Positions 34,887-43,383 of a DNA stretch of 64,000 bases are shown piece by piece (within the stretch, counting starts at the first letter, position 1; each line of letters opens with the position of its first letter). Position numbers and translations under genes: made by a program. The stretch spans positions 1 through 64,000 of the forward strand of contig NZ_QLMG01000019.1 in NCBI RefSeq assembly GCF_003259905.1, written 5' to 3'. The notes beneath the pieces are model-generated. The model worked only from the letters and a program-made list of their open reading frames with translations. It was not told the DNA's origin and searched no databases. The DNA comes from Salipiger aestuarii (lineage in GTDB: Bacteria > Pseudomonadota > Alphaproteobacteria > Rhodobacterales > Rhodobacteraceae).

Positions 34887-35459
34887 ATGACACCTCCCGA
34901 CCCGACCGATCTGATCCTGATCCGGCACGCCCCTGCGGACCATGGCGGGCGCTTGTGCGGGCGCACCGATGTGCCTGCGATCCTGCCCCCCGGCGCGGTT
35001 CTGGCGCCGTTGCGGCGCTGGCTGGCCCCGTGCACTGTCATCACCAGCCCCGCGCTGCGCTGTCGTCAGACCGCCGCGGCGCTGTTTCCCGGGCGTGTGC
35101 GCGAATGCGACGCGGCGTTGTGGGAACAGGATTTCGGCGCGCTTGAAGGGGTCGCGTTCAGCGATCTGCCCGATCTGGGCCCGATGACGCGTGCCGCGCT
35201 GGCCCGGCTTGCCAGCCCCGACGGCGAGAGCTTCCGCGATCTCTGTAACCGGGTGGCCCCGGCGCTGACGCGCGCCGCGCGCAGGCCGGGGCCGGTGGCG
35301 ATCGTCGCCCATGCCGGCACGATCCGTGCCGCGCTGGGGTTGGCGCTGGAAGACGCGTCGCAGGGCCTTGCGTTCGACATCGCGCCGCTGTCGGTGACGC
35401 GCCTGCGCCGGGTGCCGGACGGTTTCGCGATAATTTCGACAAATGCAGGAGTGGCATGA
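34887..35459 (+). CDS. Histidine phosphatase family protein, probable alpha-ribazole phosphatase
   Basis: This 190-residue phosphoglycerate-mutase-like enzyme has the RHG-type motif LIRHAPADH with the phosphorylated His, an Arg in GRTDVPA, Glu in LWEQDFGALEG and the second His in VAHAGTIRAAL. Position supports a CobC role (dephosphorylating alpha-ribazole phosphate or cobalamin phosphate): it lies between cobU and cbiB and overlaps cbiB by 4 bp. By sequence alone another small phosphatase activity is possible. Confidence 0.85.
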   Translation: MTPPDPTDLILIRHAPADHGGRLCGRTDVPAILPPGAVLAPLRRWLAPCTVITSPALRCRQTAAALFPGRVRECDAALWEQDFGALEGVAFSDLPDLGPMTRAALARLASPDGESFRDLCNRVAPALTRAARRPGPVAIVAHAGTIRAALGLALEDASQGLAFDIAPLSVTRLRRVPDGFAIISTNAGVA

Positions 35460-36391
35460 TGTATTGCGCAGCCATGGCGCTGGGGTTGATGGTGGACACG
35501 CTGGTCGGCTGGCCGGACCGGCTGTTTCGCAGCCTGTCCCATCCGGTGGTCTGGATCGGCGCGTTGGTGTCCGCGCTGGACCGGCACTGGAACGACGGCC
35601 CCCCGATGCGCCGCCGCCGCGCCGGGGCATTGACGGTCGCCGCAGTGCTGATCGCGACCGTCCTGCCCGCCGCGCTGGTGCAATGGGCGCTGCCGGATGG
35701 CGCCCTTGGCGTGGTTCTGACCGGGGTGCTTTCCTGGCCGCTGATCGCGGCGCGATCGCTGAACGATCACGTCGCCGCCGTCGCGCGCCCGCTTGCGGCC
35801 GGCGATCTTGCCGGGGCGCGCGGCGCCGTCGCGCGTATCGTGGGGCGCGACCCGACGACGCTGGACACCGCGGGCGTGGGACGCGCGGCATTGGAAAGCC
35901 TGGCCGAAAACGCATCCGACGGGGTGGTGGCCCCGCTGGTCTGGGGGGCTGTCGCGGGGCTTCCGGGCATCGCCGCCTACAAGGCCATTAACACGATGGA
36001 TTCGATGATTGGCCACCGCAACGACCGTTATGAGGATTTCGGCAAGGCGGCGGCCCGGCTTGACGATCTGGCGAACCTGATCCCCGCGCGTCTGACCGCG
36101 GGGTTGCTGGCGCTGGCCTCGGGGCGCCCGGCAACGGCCATCGCGGGCATGCGGCGTGACGCGGCCAGGCACCGCTCGCCCAATGCCGGCTGGCCCGAGG
36201 CGGCGCTGGCTGCGGCCCTGCGTGTGCGGCTGTCGGGACCGCGGGTTTACGGCGGCACCATCGCCGATGAACCCTGGGTCAACGACGGGGCGCCCGACCC
36301 GGACGCGGCGGCGATGGGGCGCGGGCTGGCGCTGTATCGGCGCACGGTGCTGCTATGTGCCCTGCTGCTGGGCGGTCTTGCGCTGATCTGA
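35456..36391 (+). CDS. cbiB: Adenosylcobinamide-phosphate synthase
   Basis: CbiB (CobD in aerobic nomenclature) attaches the aminopropanol (phosphate) arm to adenosylcobyric acid at the membrane. The 311-residue, multi-helix protein shows LMVDTLVGWPDRLFRSLSHPVVWIG (in part), the conserved ESLAENASDGVVAPL and NTMDSMIGHRNDRYEDFG blocks, and PNAGWPEAALAAAL near the end. It overlaps the cobC-like gene by 4 bp (ATGATG). Together with cobUTS it completes nucleotide-loop assembly; the corrin-ring genes are not in the window. Confidence 0.95.
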   Translation: MMYCAAMALGLMVDTLVGWPDRLFRSLSHPVVWIGALVSALDRHWNDGPPMRRRRAGALTVAAVLIATVLPAALVQWALPDGALGVVLTGVLSWPLIAARSLNDHVAAVARPLAAGDLAGARGAVARIVGRDPTTLDTAGVGRAALESLAENASDGVVAPLVWGAVAGLPGIAAYKAINTMDSMIGHRNDRYEDFGKAAARLDDLANLIPARLTAGLLALASGRPATAIAGMRRDAARHRSPNAGWPEAALAAALRVRLSGPRVYGGTIADEPWVNDGAPDPDAAAMGRGLALYRRTVLLCALLLGGLALI

Positions 36392-36467
36392 CATCACATC
36401 CGCGCGGGGCGGGGTGCGCGCGGGCGCAATCCGGCGTAGATTGCAACGCAGCGACAATGAGGTTGCG

Positions 36468-37850
36468 ATGCCCCCGTTCGACCCCCTCCTTGCCGACATC
36501 CGTTTTGGCTGCGGATTGTCGCCGCTCATCCCTCCCCCGGCGGACGCCGAAGCGTTGCTTGCCACGCTGAACGGCCCCGATCTGGCCGCGCAGCGCTTTG
36601 CGATCGAGCCGTTCGACACGTTCCGCCAGCGCATTGTCCTTTTTAACGAACAGGGGCGCATCCGCCGCGCCAACCGTGGAACCGACCGCGAAATGGCGGC
36701 GAAAAAGGCGATGCAGGTGATGAACCGGCAGGCGCGCCGCGCACAGATGACCTGGCTGGGCCAGACGCTGGCGCGGCGGGGGATGACGGCGGCGCCGCTG
36801 CGCGAACGGCTTGCCGGGTTCTGGGCTGACCATTTCACCACTTCGGGCAAGGCCGCGCTGATGCGCCGCGCCGTGTCTCCTTATGTCGAAGAAGCGATCC
36901 GTCCGCATCTGTCCGGGCGATTCGAGGATCTGCTGATCGCGGCGGTGACGCATCCGGTGATGGTGATCTATCTTGACCAGCGCGGCTCGGCGGGGCCGCA
37001 TTCGCCGCGCGGCAAAAAGGGCAAGGGTGGGCTGAACGAAAACCTCGCGCGCGAAATCATGGAACTGCACACGCTGGGAGTCGGCGGCCCCTACACGCAG
37101 ACCGATGTGCGAGAACTGGCCGAACTGCTGACCGGGCTGACCTTTCGGCCCACGGTCGGGCGTCTTTTTCGCAAGGATATGGCCGAGCCGGGCCGCGAGA
37201 CGGTGCTGGGCCGCAGCTACGGCGGCAGGGCGCCGGGGCTTGACGATATACAGGCGGTCTTGCGCGACCTTGCCCGCCACCCGGCGACGGCGCGGCATCT
37301 GGCGCGCAAGCTGGCGGTGCATTTCGTATCCGACACGCCCGACCCCGGTCTGGTGGGCGCCATCGAAGCCGCCTTTCTGGACAGCGGGACCGACCTGCGC
37401 GCCGGATATGCGGCCATGCTGGGTCATCCCGCCGCGTGGTCCCCGGTGCCGGGGAATGTGAAACCGCCCTTCGATTTCATCGCCTCGGCGCTGCGCGCGC
37501 TGGCGATGTCGCCGGAAGCTTATGTCGCGCTGAAGGAAAAGGCGTTTCGCCAGCACATCCAGTACCCGCTGCGCCTGATGGGCCACATCTGGGAAAAGCC
37601 CGTTGGCCCCGATGGCCTGCCCGAAGCGGATTCGGCATGGATCTCGCCGCAAGGGTTGGCGGCGCGGTTGCAATGGTCTGTGTCGGTGCCGCAGATTCTG
37701 GCCGGGGCGCTGCCGGATCCGCGCGATTTCGTCGATACCGCGCTGGGCGCGCGCGCGACACCAGCGGTGCAGTTCGCGGCGCGGGCGGCGGAAAGCCGGG
37801 CCGACGGGGTGGGCCTGATTCTGGCCTCGCCCGCTTTCCAGAGGACCTGA
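36468..37850 (+). CDS. DUF1800 family protein
   Basis: The 460-residue protein has the DUF1800 elements RERLAGFWADHFTTSGK, the NENLAREIMELHTLGVGGPYTQTDVRELAELLTG block and KLAVHFVSDTP. The function is unknown, though members almost always sit next to a DUF1501 gene and are thought to be exported or surface-related. No clear signal peptide is seen from ATG 36468. The start is chosen because the upstream extension is unlike protein and an AATGAGG site lies just before it. The DUF1501 gene starts 4 bp after its stop. Confidence 0.92.
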   Translation: MPPFDPLLADIRFGCGLSPLIPPPADAEALLATLNGPDLAAQRFAIEPFDTFRQRIVLFNEQGRIRRANRGTDREMAAKKAMQVMNRQARRAQMTWLGQTLARRGMTAAPLRERLAGFWADHFTTSGKAALMRRAVSPYVEEAIRPHLSGRFEDLLIAAVTHPVMVIYLDQRGSAGPHSPRGKKGKGGLNENLAREIMELHTLGVGGPYTQTDVRELAELLTGLTFRPTVGRLFRKDMAEPGRETVLGRSYGGRAPGLDDIQAVLRDLARHPATARHLARKLAVHFVSDTPDPGLVGAIEAAFLDSGTDLRAGYAAMLGHPAAWSPVPGNVKPPFDFIASALRALAMSPEAYVALKEKAFRQHIQYPLRLMGHIWEKPVGPDGLPEADSAWISPQGLAARLQWSVSVPQILAGALPDPRDFVDTALGARATPAVQFAARAAESRADGVGLILASPAFQRT

Positions 37851-37854
37851 GGCC

Positions 37855-39081
37855 ATGACCCTGTCACGACGCGCCTTTCTGACCCGCTCTGCCCTGATCG
37901 GCTGTTCGCTTGCGGCCAGCCCGGTGGTGACCCCGGTGACCTTTGCCGCAGCGCCTGGCGACAACCGGCTGGTGGTCATCATCCTGCGCGGTGCGATGGA
38001 CGGGCTGGCGATGGCGCAGCCGGTGGGTGATGCGGATTGGCGGGCGGTGCGCCCCGGGCCGGTGCCCGGCGAAGCGGGCGGGCCTGTCGATCTGGACGGG
38101 CGGTTCGCGCTGCACCCGGCCATGGCGGGGTTGATGCCGTTGTGGCGGGCGCGCGAGATGTCGGTGGTCCATGCGGTATCGACCCCCTATCGCGACAAGC
38201 GCAGCCATTTCGACGGGCAGGACCTGCTGGAAGCCGGGGTGGCGGATCTGGCCAGCGGGGCGCGTCGCGACGGCTGGCTCAACCGGCTGTTGCAGCATTA
38301 TCCCGGCAGCGGAACGCACACCGCCTGGGCCATCGGCGCCGACCCGCTTGCCGTGCTGGGCGGCGCGGCGCCGGTGACGCGCTGGGCGCCCGAAGCGGAT
38401 CTGGCGCTAAGTCCGCAGGCGATCAGGCTGGCCGAGATGGTGATGCAGGACGATCCCGCCTTTGCCGCCGCCATGGCCAGGGCCTTTCGCATCGCGGATG
38501 GCGATGGTGACGCGCTTGCCGCCGCTCTCAGCCCCGAGGACATGGGCCGGATGATGGCCGAAGACATGGCCGCCGCGCGCGGCCCGGGCGAGACCCGGCT
38601 TGCCGCCTTCGTGGCGCAGCAACTGCAAGGCCCCGCGCGGATCGCGGCGTTTTCGATCAATGGCTGGGACACGCACGCGGCGCAGGACAAGCCGCTGTCA
38701 CGGGCCTTGGGGCGGCTGTCGGATGCGATCGTGGCGCTGAAGGACGGGCTGGGCGCCGACGTCTGGGGCCGCACGGCGGTGGTGGCGATGACCGAATTCG
38801 GTCGCACCGTGCGGATCAACGGCACCGGGGGCACCGATCACGGCACCGGCGGTGCCATGCTGCTTGCCGGCGGCGCGCTGCACGGGGGCAGGGTGGTGAC
38901 CGACTGGCCGGGGCTGGACGAGGCGTCGTTGTATGATCGCCGCGACCTGATGCCGACCCGCGATTTGCGCGCCCATGCGGCGTGGCTGATGCGCGGGCTG
39001 TTCGGGCTGGACGTCGCTACGCTGGAGCGCGACGTGTTTCCGGGGCTCGATCTGGGCGCCGACCCCGGATTGCTGCTGTAG
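37855..39081 (+). CDS. DUF1501 family protein with Tat signal peptide
   Basis: This 408-residue protein begins MTLSRRAFLTRSALIG followed by a hydrophobic stretch and AAAP, a twin-arginine (SRRAFLT) export signal. The body resembles sulfatase/phosphatase-fold DUF1501 proteins, with VVIILRGAMDGL, SHFDGQDLLE, FSINGWDTHA and TEFGRTVRINGTGGTDHGTGG, the last probably holding metal ligands. It is exported folded, perhaps with a cofactor. It forms a conserved pair with the DUF1800 gene just upstream. The role is unproven. Confidence 0.92.
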   Translation: MTLSRRAFLTRSALIGCSLAASPVVTPVTFAAAPGDNRLVVIILRGAMDGLAMAQPVGDADWRAVRPGPVPGEAGGPVDLDGRFALHPAMAGLMPLWRAREMSVVHAVSTPYRDKRSHFDGQDLLEAGVADLASGARRDGWLNRLLQHYPGSGTHTAWAIGADPLAVLGGAAPVTRWAPEADLALSPQAIRLAEMVMQDDPAFAAAMARAFRIADGDGDALAAALSPEDMGRMMAEDMAAARGPGETRLAAFVAQQLQGPARIAAFSINGWDTHAAQDKPLSRALGRLSDAIVALKDGLGADVWGRTAVVAMTEFGRTVRINGTGGTDHGTGGAMLLAGGALHGGRVVTDWPGLDEASLYDRRDLMPTRDLRAHAAWLMRGLFGLDVATLERDVFPGLDLGADPGLLL

Positions 39082-39086
39082 CAAGG

Positions 39087-39884
39087 TCAGCGGGGCGAAA
39101 ATGACCGGACGCTGACATGCAGCCGTGCCATATCGGTCAGGTACAGCGCGGTGTAATATTCTATCGGCGTTTCACTGGGGTCCGAGGCGACGCTTTCCAC
39201 CTGCAACGCCGCCGTTCCCGGCGCGACCCCCAGCAGGGCGGCGTCGTCTTCGGGTAGCGAAATGGCTGCGATCCAGCGTTCGGCGCTGGTGGGGCGCTGG
39301 CCGTACTGGCGCGAAATCGTGTCGTAAAGCGAGCGGTTTTCAAGCGGCACGCCCTCCAGCCCCGGCACCAGCCGCGCCAGCATGGCCCAGCGCACGATGG
39401 CGCGCGCCACCCCATCGACCGACAGTACCCGGTCGATGGCCACCACCGGCTCGTCGTCTTCGATCAAAAGGTAGCGCCGGGCGCGCGCCGCCGCGGGGCA
39501 CAGTTGCTGACGCAGGACGCGCCGGGTGACGACCTGATGCTTGTCCGCCAGCTCTCCGCTGAAGCCCACCGAGGTCGAAACGAAATCCTGCTGCCCGCGC
39601 CGGCCGCGCACAAAGGCGCCCTTGCCCTGCAACCGATAGATCAGCCCTTCGCTGACCATCTGCGACAGCGCCTCGCGTACGACGGTGCGCGACACGGCGA
39701 AGCTGCGGCACAGGTCGGCCTCGGACGGCAGCCTTGTGTCGGGCGCCAGTTCCCGGTCAAGGATCTGCGCGGTGAGCGCCCGTTTGACCTGGGACCACAG
39801 CGGCATCGACGCGGCGCGGTCGGTCGGCCCCAGTTCGACGGCGGGGGCGGCTGCCTTGCCCGGCTCCGGCTTGTCATCGCCCAT
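39087..39884 (-). CDS. GntR family regulator (HutC/UTRA subgroup)
   Basis: The 265-residue protein has an N-terminal winged helix (~25-95; LPSEADLCRSFAVSRTVVREAL then GLIYRLQGKGAFV) and a C-terminal UTRA ligand domain (FVSTSVGFSGELADKHQVV, SLYDTISRQYG, TALYLTDMARLHVS). UTRA regulators bind a sugar-related or amino-acid-related effector and repress nearby genes. It is oriented away from the sugar-alcohol transporter operon, with a perfect TTGTAATTACAA palindrome in the region between. The start at 39884 (MGDDKPE) overlaps the stop of a small upstream frame. Confidence 0.9.
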   Translation of the reverse strand: MGDDKPEPGKAAAPAVELGPTDRAASMPLWSQVKRALTAQILDRELAPDTRLPSEADLCRSFAVSRTVVREALSQMVSEGLIYRLQGKGAFVRGRRGQQDFVSTSVGFSGELADKHQVVTRRVLRQQLCPAAARARRYLLIEDDEPVVAIDRVLSVDGVARAIVRWAMLARLVPGLEGVPLENRSLYDTISRQYGQRPTSAERWIAAISLPEDDAALLGVAPGTAALQVESVASDPSETPIEYYTALYLTDMARLHVSVRSFSPR

Positions 39885-40425
39885 CGCGTTTCCCGTCTCC
39901 CTGTCCCGCCGTTCCGCGCGCCGCCGTATGGTTGCGCCGGGACCGGACGTTTGCGCCGCCCTTGGGCGCGGCGGCGCGCGGCGGCCCACCCCGGCCAGGG
40001 GTTTTGGTGACCACGGTCGCGATCTGGCCAGGACGGGCCTCGGTGCTCTGACCCTCCAAGCCCATGAGCGGGCGCCGCAGCACAACGTCTTCGTGTCCGG
40101 TTTTACAGATACGTCCGTTTTCGGAATCGGTGTCGTCGCCGTCCGACGGATCGGCGGCGCGAATATCCGTGGTGCCCGCCGGGACGCGCCGGTCATCCAG
40201 CGGCGGCGCGAGACAGGCGCGATGATGGCGGGTTTCGAGATCCGGCATCCGCCCGCCCGGCTTTGCGGTCAGGCCCGGCGGGTCGCGCACAACGGGCGTG
40301 CCGACACAGTGCAGCCCGTGCTGCGCCTTGCCCATCCCGACCCCGGCGCTGCCGTCTTCAACGGTGGCGATGTCGGGTAACGCTGCGCCGGCAAGCCGGG
40401 TCACGAGGATGTCCTGTGTGCGCAT
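39874..40425 (-). CDS. Unidentified 183-aa frame, possibly a decayed gene
   Basis: From ATG 40425, behind a strong GGGAGGAAGG site, the frame reads MRTQDILVTRLAGAALPDIATV with native-looking codon use for about 130 codons, then becomes Arg/Gly/Pro-rich. Its stop overlaps the gntR start (GCGATGGGCGATGA), so the two could be translated together. The family is not recognised. It may be the remnant of a gene once part of the neighbouring sugar-alcohol locus, shortened by deletions like the FGGY kinase on the other side, or a fortuitous frame. Confidence 0.3.
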   Translation of the reverse strand: MRTQDILVTRLAGAALPDIATVEDGSAGVGMGKAQHGLHCVGTPVVRDPPGLTAKPGGRMPDLETRHHRACLAPPLDDRRVPAGTTDIRAADPSDGDDTDSENGRICKTGHEDVVLRRPLMGLEGQSTEARPGQIATVVTKTPGRGGPPRAAAPKGGANVRSRRNHTAARGTAGQGDGKRDGR

Positions 40426-40483
40426 TTCGCCTTCCTCCCAAAGGGCCGTTTCGGGCGGTCGATCGGCAGGATTAACGAGCATA

Positions 40484-40497
40484 CTTGTAATTACAAG
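40484..40497. promoter_or_regulatory. Perfect palindrome CTTGTAATTACAAG, probable GntR-family operator
   Basis: The 14-bp sequence is its own reverse complement and fits the TTGTnnnnACAA-like sites used by GntR/UTRA regulators. It lies between the divergent gntR-side frame and the transporter operon. An imperfect copy, CTCGTAATGACAGG (11 of 14 positions), occurs at 40655-40668, just downstream of a TTGACA -35-like hexamer (40624-40629). That placement would block transcription of the transporter operon. Confidence 0.65.
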
Positions 40498-40714
40498 ATC
40501 TTTCTTGTTCGGTGGGACCTGTTTGCCGGCGAGGCCGGTCTGACGCGTAACCACAGAGTTTTCGCGTAAATAGCGCAAGCAATTCCTTGCTTTTGCGGGT
40601 GCAGAAGCGGCGCCGCAAAATTCTTGACAGAAAGTTTGGCGTCTGTGACGCTCACTCGTAATGACAGGTTGGCGACTCGAACCCATGTCGAGAGGCCACT
40701 GAGGGAGGAGATTC

Positions 40715-41218
40715 ATGGGCTCTGACGTGATCGGCATGGACGCCGGGGGCGCGATGGCGAAGGTTGCCCTGTTCGTTGGCGGCGGGCAGGAAACGGCCTG
40801 TGCGCGCAGGTCGCATGACGTGCTGCGTCTGCCGGGGACGCAGGACTGGATCGCCAAGCTGCCCGAAATCGGATCGTCCGATGACATCGTCGGCGGCATC
40901 AGCGTGCAAGCCGCACAGCAGGCCGGCCTGCTGGCGGGCGCCCCCGTGGTGCGCGGCGCCGTCGATAAATGCGCCTCCGCCTTCGGTATCCCGACACAGC
41001 TGCACGTCGATGCCCGCAGGCGCGACACCGTGCCGGTGCCGCGATTTCCCTGCCGGCGCGGCGTGTCGCGCCGGTTCAGGCCGGCCCCGGATTTGGGCGC
41101 CGTGCACCCGGCGCAATACCCGCGCGAGACCACAACCCGCGATGCCACGGCGCTGGGCGCTGCCGCCGTGCCGCCCGGCACGGCAAAGGCCAGCGCGCCC
41201 GAGGTGATCCATGCTTGA
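40715..41218 (+). pseudogene. FGGY-family carbohydrate kinase, internally deleted remnant
   Basis: The 167-residue frame has a good GGGAGGAG site and starts MGSDVIGMDAGGAMAKVALF, like the first phosphate-binding loop of FGGY kinases (normally DxGT; here DAGGAM). It then jumps to DIVGGISVQAAQQAGLLAGAPVVRGAVD, the middle of the family, and ends with a short Arg-rich stretch. A functional FGGY kinase has about 500 residues, so roughly two thirds is missing, including the catalytic Asp segment. Its stop overlaps the glpS-like start by 8 bp, meaning the reading frame still couples to the transporter. Confidence 0.6.
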
Positions 41219-42296
41219 GTTTCGAAACGTGTCCAAGACGGTGCGCGGGCGCACGCATATTCACCCCCTTGATCTGACGTTGGAACAGGGCACGATGAAC
41301 GTGTTGCTGGGGCCGACGCTGTCGGGCAAGACCACGCTGATGCGGCTGATGGCGGGGCTTGACCGGCCCAGCACGGGGCGGGTGTTCTTTGGCGGCAAGG
41401 ACGTGACCGGCGCGCGGGTGCAGGACCGCAAGGTCGCGATGGTCTATCAGCAGTTCATCAACTACCCGGCAATGACGGTCTATGACAACATCGCCTCGCC
41501 GTTGCGTCTGATGAAACGCCCGGAGTCCGAGATCGACCGGGCGGTGCGCGACACCGCGGACATGCTGCGGCTGACGTCTCAGCTGGACAAGAAACCGCTG
41601 GAGCTGTCCGGCGGGCAGCAGCAACGCTGCGCGCTGGCGCGGGCGCTGGTGAAAGGCGCGGGGCTGGTGCTGCTGGACGAACCTCTGGCCAACCTTGACT
41701 ACAAGCTGCGCGAAGAGCTGCGCGCCGAGATTCCGCGTATCTTTCAGGACAGCGGCGCGATCTTTGTCTACGCCACCACCGAGCCCGAAGAAGCATTGTT
41801 GCTTGGCGGCAATACCGCGACACTTTGGGAAGGGCGCATCACCCAGTTCGGCCCGGCGGCGCAGGTCTATCACCGCCCTGCCGACGCGACGACCGCGCGG
41901 GTTTACAGCGACCCGCCGATGAATTTCACGCCCTGCCGCAAGCAAGGCCATCGGCTGATCTTTGGCACCGGCGTTCAGGCGCCCGCCGAAGGCGCCTTTG
42001 CCAGCGTTCCCGACGGCGATTACAGCGCCGGCTTCCGGCCCAATCACCTGCGCCTGAACGCCCATTCCGGCGATGCGATACAATTTCACTGCATGATAGG
42101 CGTGTCCGAAATCACCGGATCGGAAACCTTTTTGCATCTCGACCATGGCGATGACCCCTGGGTCGCGCTGGTCCACGGGGTGCACCATCTGCATGCCGGA
42201 CAACAGGTCGGGCTGTGGCTGGACCCGGCGCATGTTTACCTGTTCGACCAAAAAGGCGCGCTGGCGGTGCCCGCCTCATACGCAAGGGCGGCATGA
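41211..42296 (+). CDS. glpS: Glycerol-type ABC importer, ATP-binding protein 1
   Basis: The 361-residue importer ATPase has Walker A GPTLSGKT (34-41), Q-loop VYQQF, a normal signature LSGGQQQR (132-139), Walker B VLLDEP with Glu157, then a C-terminal MalK-like regulatory domain. The switch-loop His is absent: VYATTEPEEA has Thr190 where other ATPases have VTHDQ. The gene order ATPase-ATPase-permease-permease-DUF2160-binding protein is that of the rhizobial glpSTPQUV glycerol transporter, on which the symbol is based. Other sugar alcohols remain possible. Confidence 0.82.
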   Translation: MLEFRNVSKTVRGRTHIHPLDLTLEQGTMNVLLGPTLSGKTTLMRLMAGLDRPSTGRVFFGGKDVTGARVQDRKVAMVYQQFINYPAMTVYDNIASPLRLMKRPESEIDRAVRDTADMLRLTSQLDKKPLELSGGQQQRCALARALVKGAGLVLLDEPLANLDYKLREELRAEIPRIFQDSGAIFVYATTEPEEALLLGGNTATLWEGRITQFGPAAQVYHRPADATTARVYSDPPMNFTPCRKQGHRLIFGTGVQAPAEGAFASVPDGDYSAGFRPNHLRLNAHSGDAIQFHCMIGVSEITGSETFLHLDHGDDPWVALVHGVHHLHAGQQVGLWLDPAHVYLFDQKGALAVPASYARAA

Positions 42297-42297
42297 C

Positions 42298-43383
42298 ATG
42301 GCGCGTATCACGCTGGAAAACCTTGCGCACAGCTACCATCCGGACCCGCAATCCGAAGACGACTACGCGCTGAAATCCATCGACATGACCTGGGACGACG
42401 GCGGCGCCTACGCCTTGCTGGGCGCGTCGGGCTGCGGCAAGTCCACGCTGCTCAACATCGTGTCGGGGCTGCTGGTGCCCAGCCACGGGCGGGTGCTGTT
42501 CAACGGGCAGGACGTGACCGGGGCCCCCACCACGGATCGCAACATCGCGCAGGTGTTCCAGTTTCCGGTGGTTTACGACACGATGACCGTGCGCCAGAAC
42601 CTGGCCTTTCCGCTGCGCAATCGCGGCATGGAGCCCGCCTATATCAGGCGGCGCGTCGCCGAGATCGCGCGGATGATCGGGATGGAGGACGTGCTGCCCC
42701 GCAAGGCGCGCGGCCTGACGGCGGATCAAAAGCAAAAGATCAGCCTTGGGCGCGGCATGGTGCGCGAGGACGTGAACGCGATCCTGTTCGACGAGCCGCT
42801 GACGGTGATCGACCCCCATATGAAATGGGAATTGCGCACGCAGCTGAAAACCCTGCACCGCGATTTCGGGCACACGATGATCTACGTCACCCATGACCAG
42901 ACCGAGGCGCTGACATTTGCCGACAAGGTGGTTGTGATGCACGACGGGCAGGTGGTGCAGCTTGGCACGCCAGAAGAGCTGTTTCAGGCGCCCAGGCACA
43001 CCTTTGTCGGCTATTTCATCGGTTCTCCGGGGATGAACCTGCTGGACGCGACCGTGCGGGGGACGGTGGCCGATCTGGGCGGGCACAGCGTGGCGCTGCG
43101 CGCCGATTACGGCGCACCAAAGGGGCGCGTTCAGTTCGGCATTCGCCCCGAATTCGTACAATTCGACGACAGCGGCGCGGGTCTGCCCGTGCGGGTCCGC
43201 CGCGTCGAAGACGTAGGGCGCCATCGCATCGTGCGGTCCGATTACAACGGCACGCCCGTTAACGCGGTTCTGCCCGAAGGTCTGCCGGTGCCGGCGATGG
43301 ATGCCCGCGTCAGTTTCGTGCCCGAACAGGTGGGCGTTTACGTCGACGACTGGCGCATCGCGCCGCGGGAAAGGGCTGTCTGA
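42298..43383 (+). CDS. glpT: Glycerol-type ABC importer, ATP-binding protein 2
   Basis: The 361-residue partner ATPase has Walker A GASGCGKST, Q-loop VFQFP, Walker B ILFDEP with Glu166 and an intact switch His199 (VTHDQTEA). The signature motif, however, is degenerate: LTADQKQKIS (140-149) instead of LSGGQQQR, and the D-loop reads TVID. It is complementary to ATPase 1, which keeps the signature but lacks the switch His. The start at 42298 is one base beyond the preceding stop, and its TGA overlaps the next ATG. Here glpT means the rhizobial transporter gene, not the E. coli glycerol-3-phosphate antiporter. Confidence 0.82.
   Translation: MARITLENLAHSYHPDPQSEDDYALKSIDMTWDDGGAYALLGASGCGKSTLLNIVSGLLVPSHGRVLFNGQDVTGAPTTDRNIAQVFQFPVVYDTMTVRQNLAFPLRNRGMEPAYIRRRVAEIARMIGMEDVLPRKARGLTADQKQKISLGRGMVREDVNAILFDEPLTVIDPHMKWELRTQLKTLHRDFGHTMIYVTHDQTEALTFADKVVVMHDGQVVQLGTPEELFQAPRHTFVGYFIGSPGMNLLDATVRGTVADLGGHSVALRADYGAPKGRVQFGIRPEFVQFDDSGAGLPVRVRRVEDVGRHRIVRSDYNGTPVNAVLPEGLPVPAMDARVSFVPEQVGVYVDDWRIAPRERAV

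Noticed and set aside
34800-34900. A cobalamin riboswitch in front of the cobU or cobC-like genes
   Set aside because: The divergent starts are only 43 bp apart and no B12-box-like sequence is seen, so there is no room for a riboswitch.
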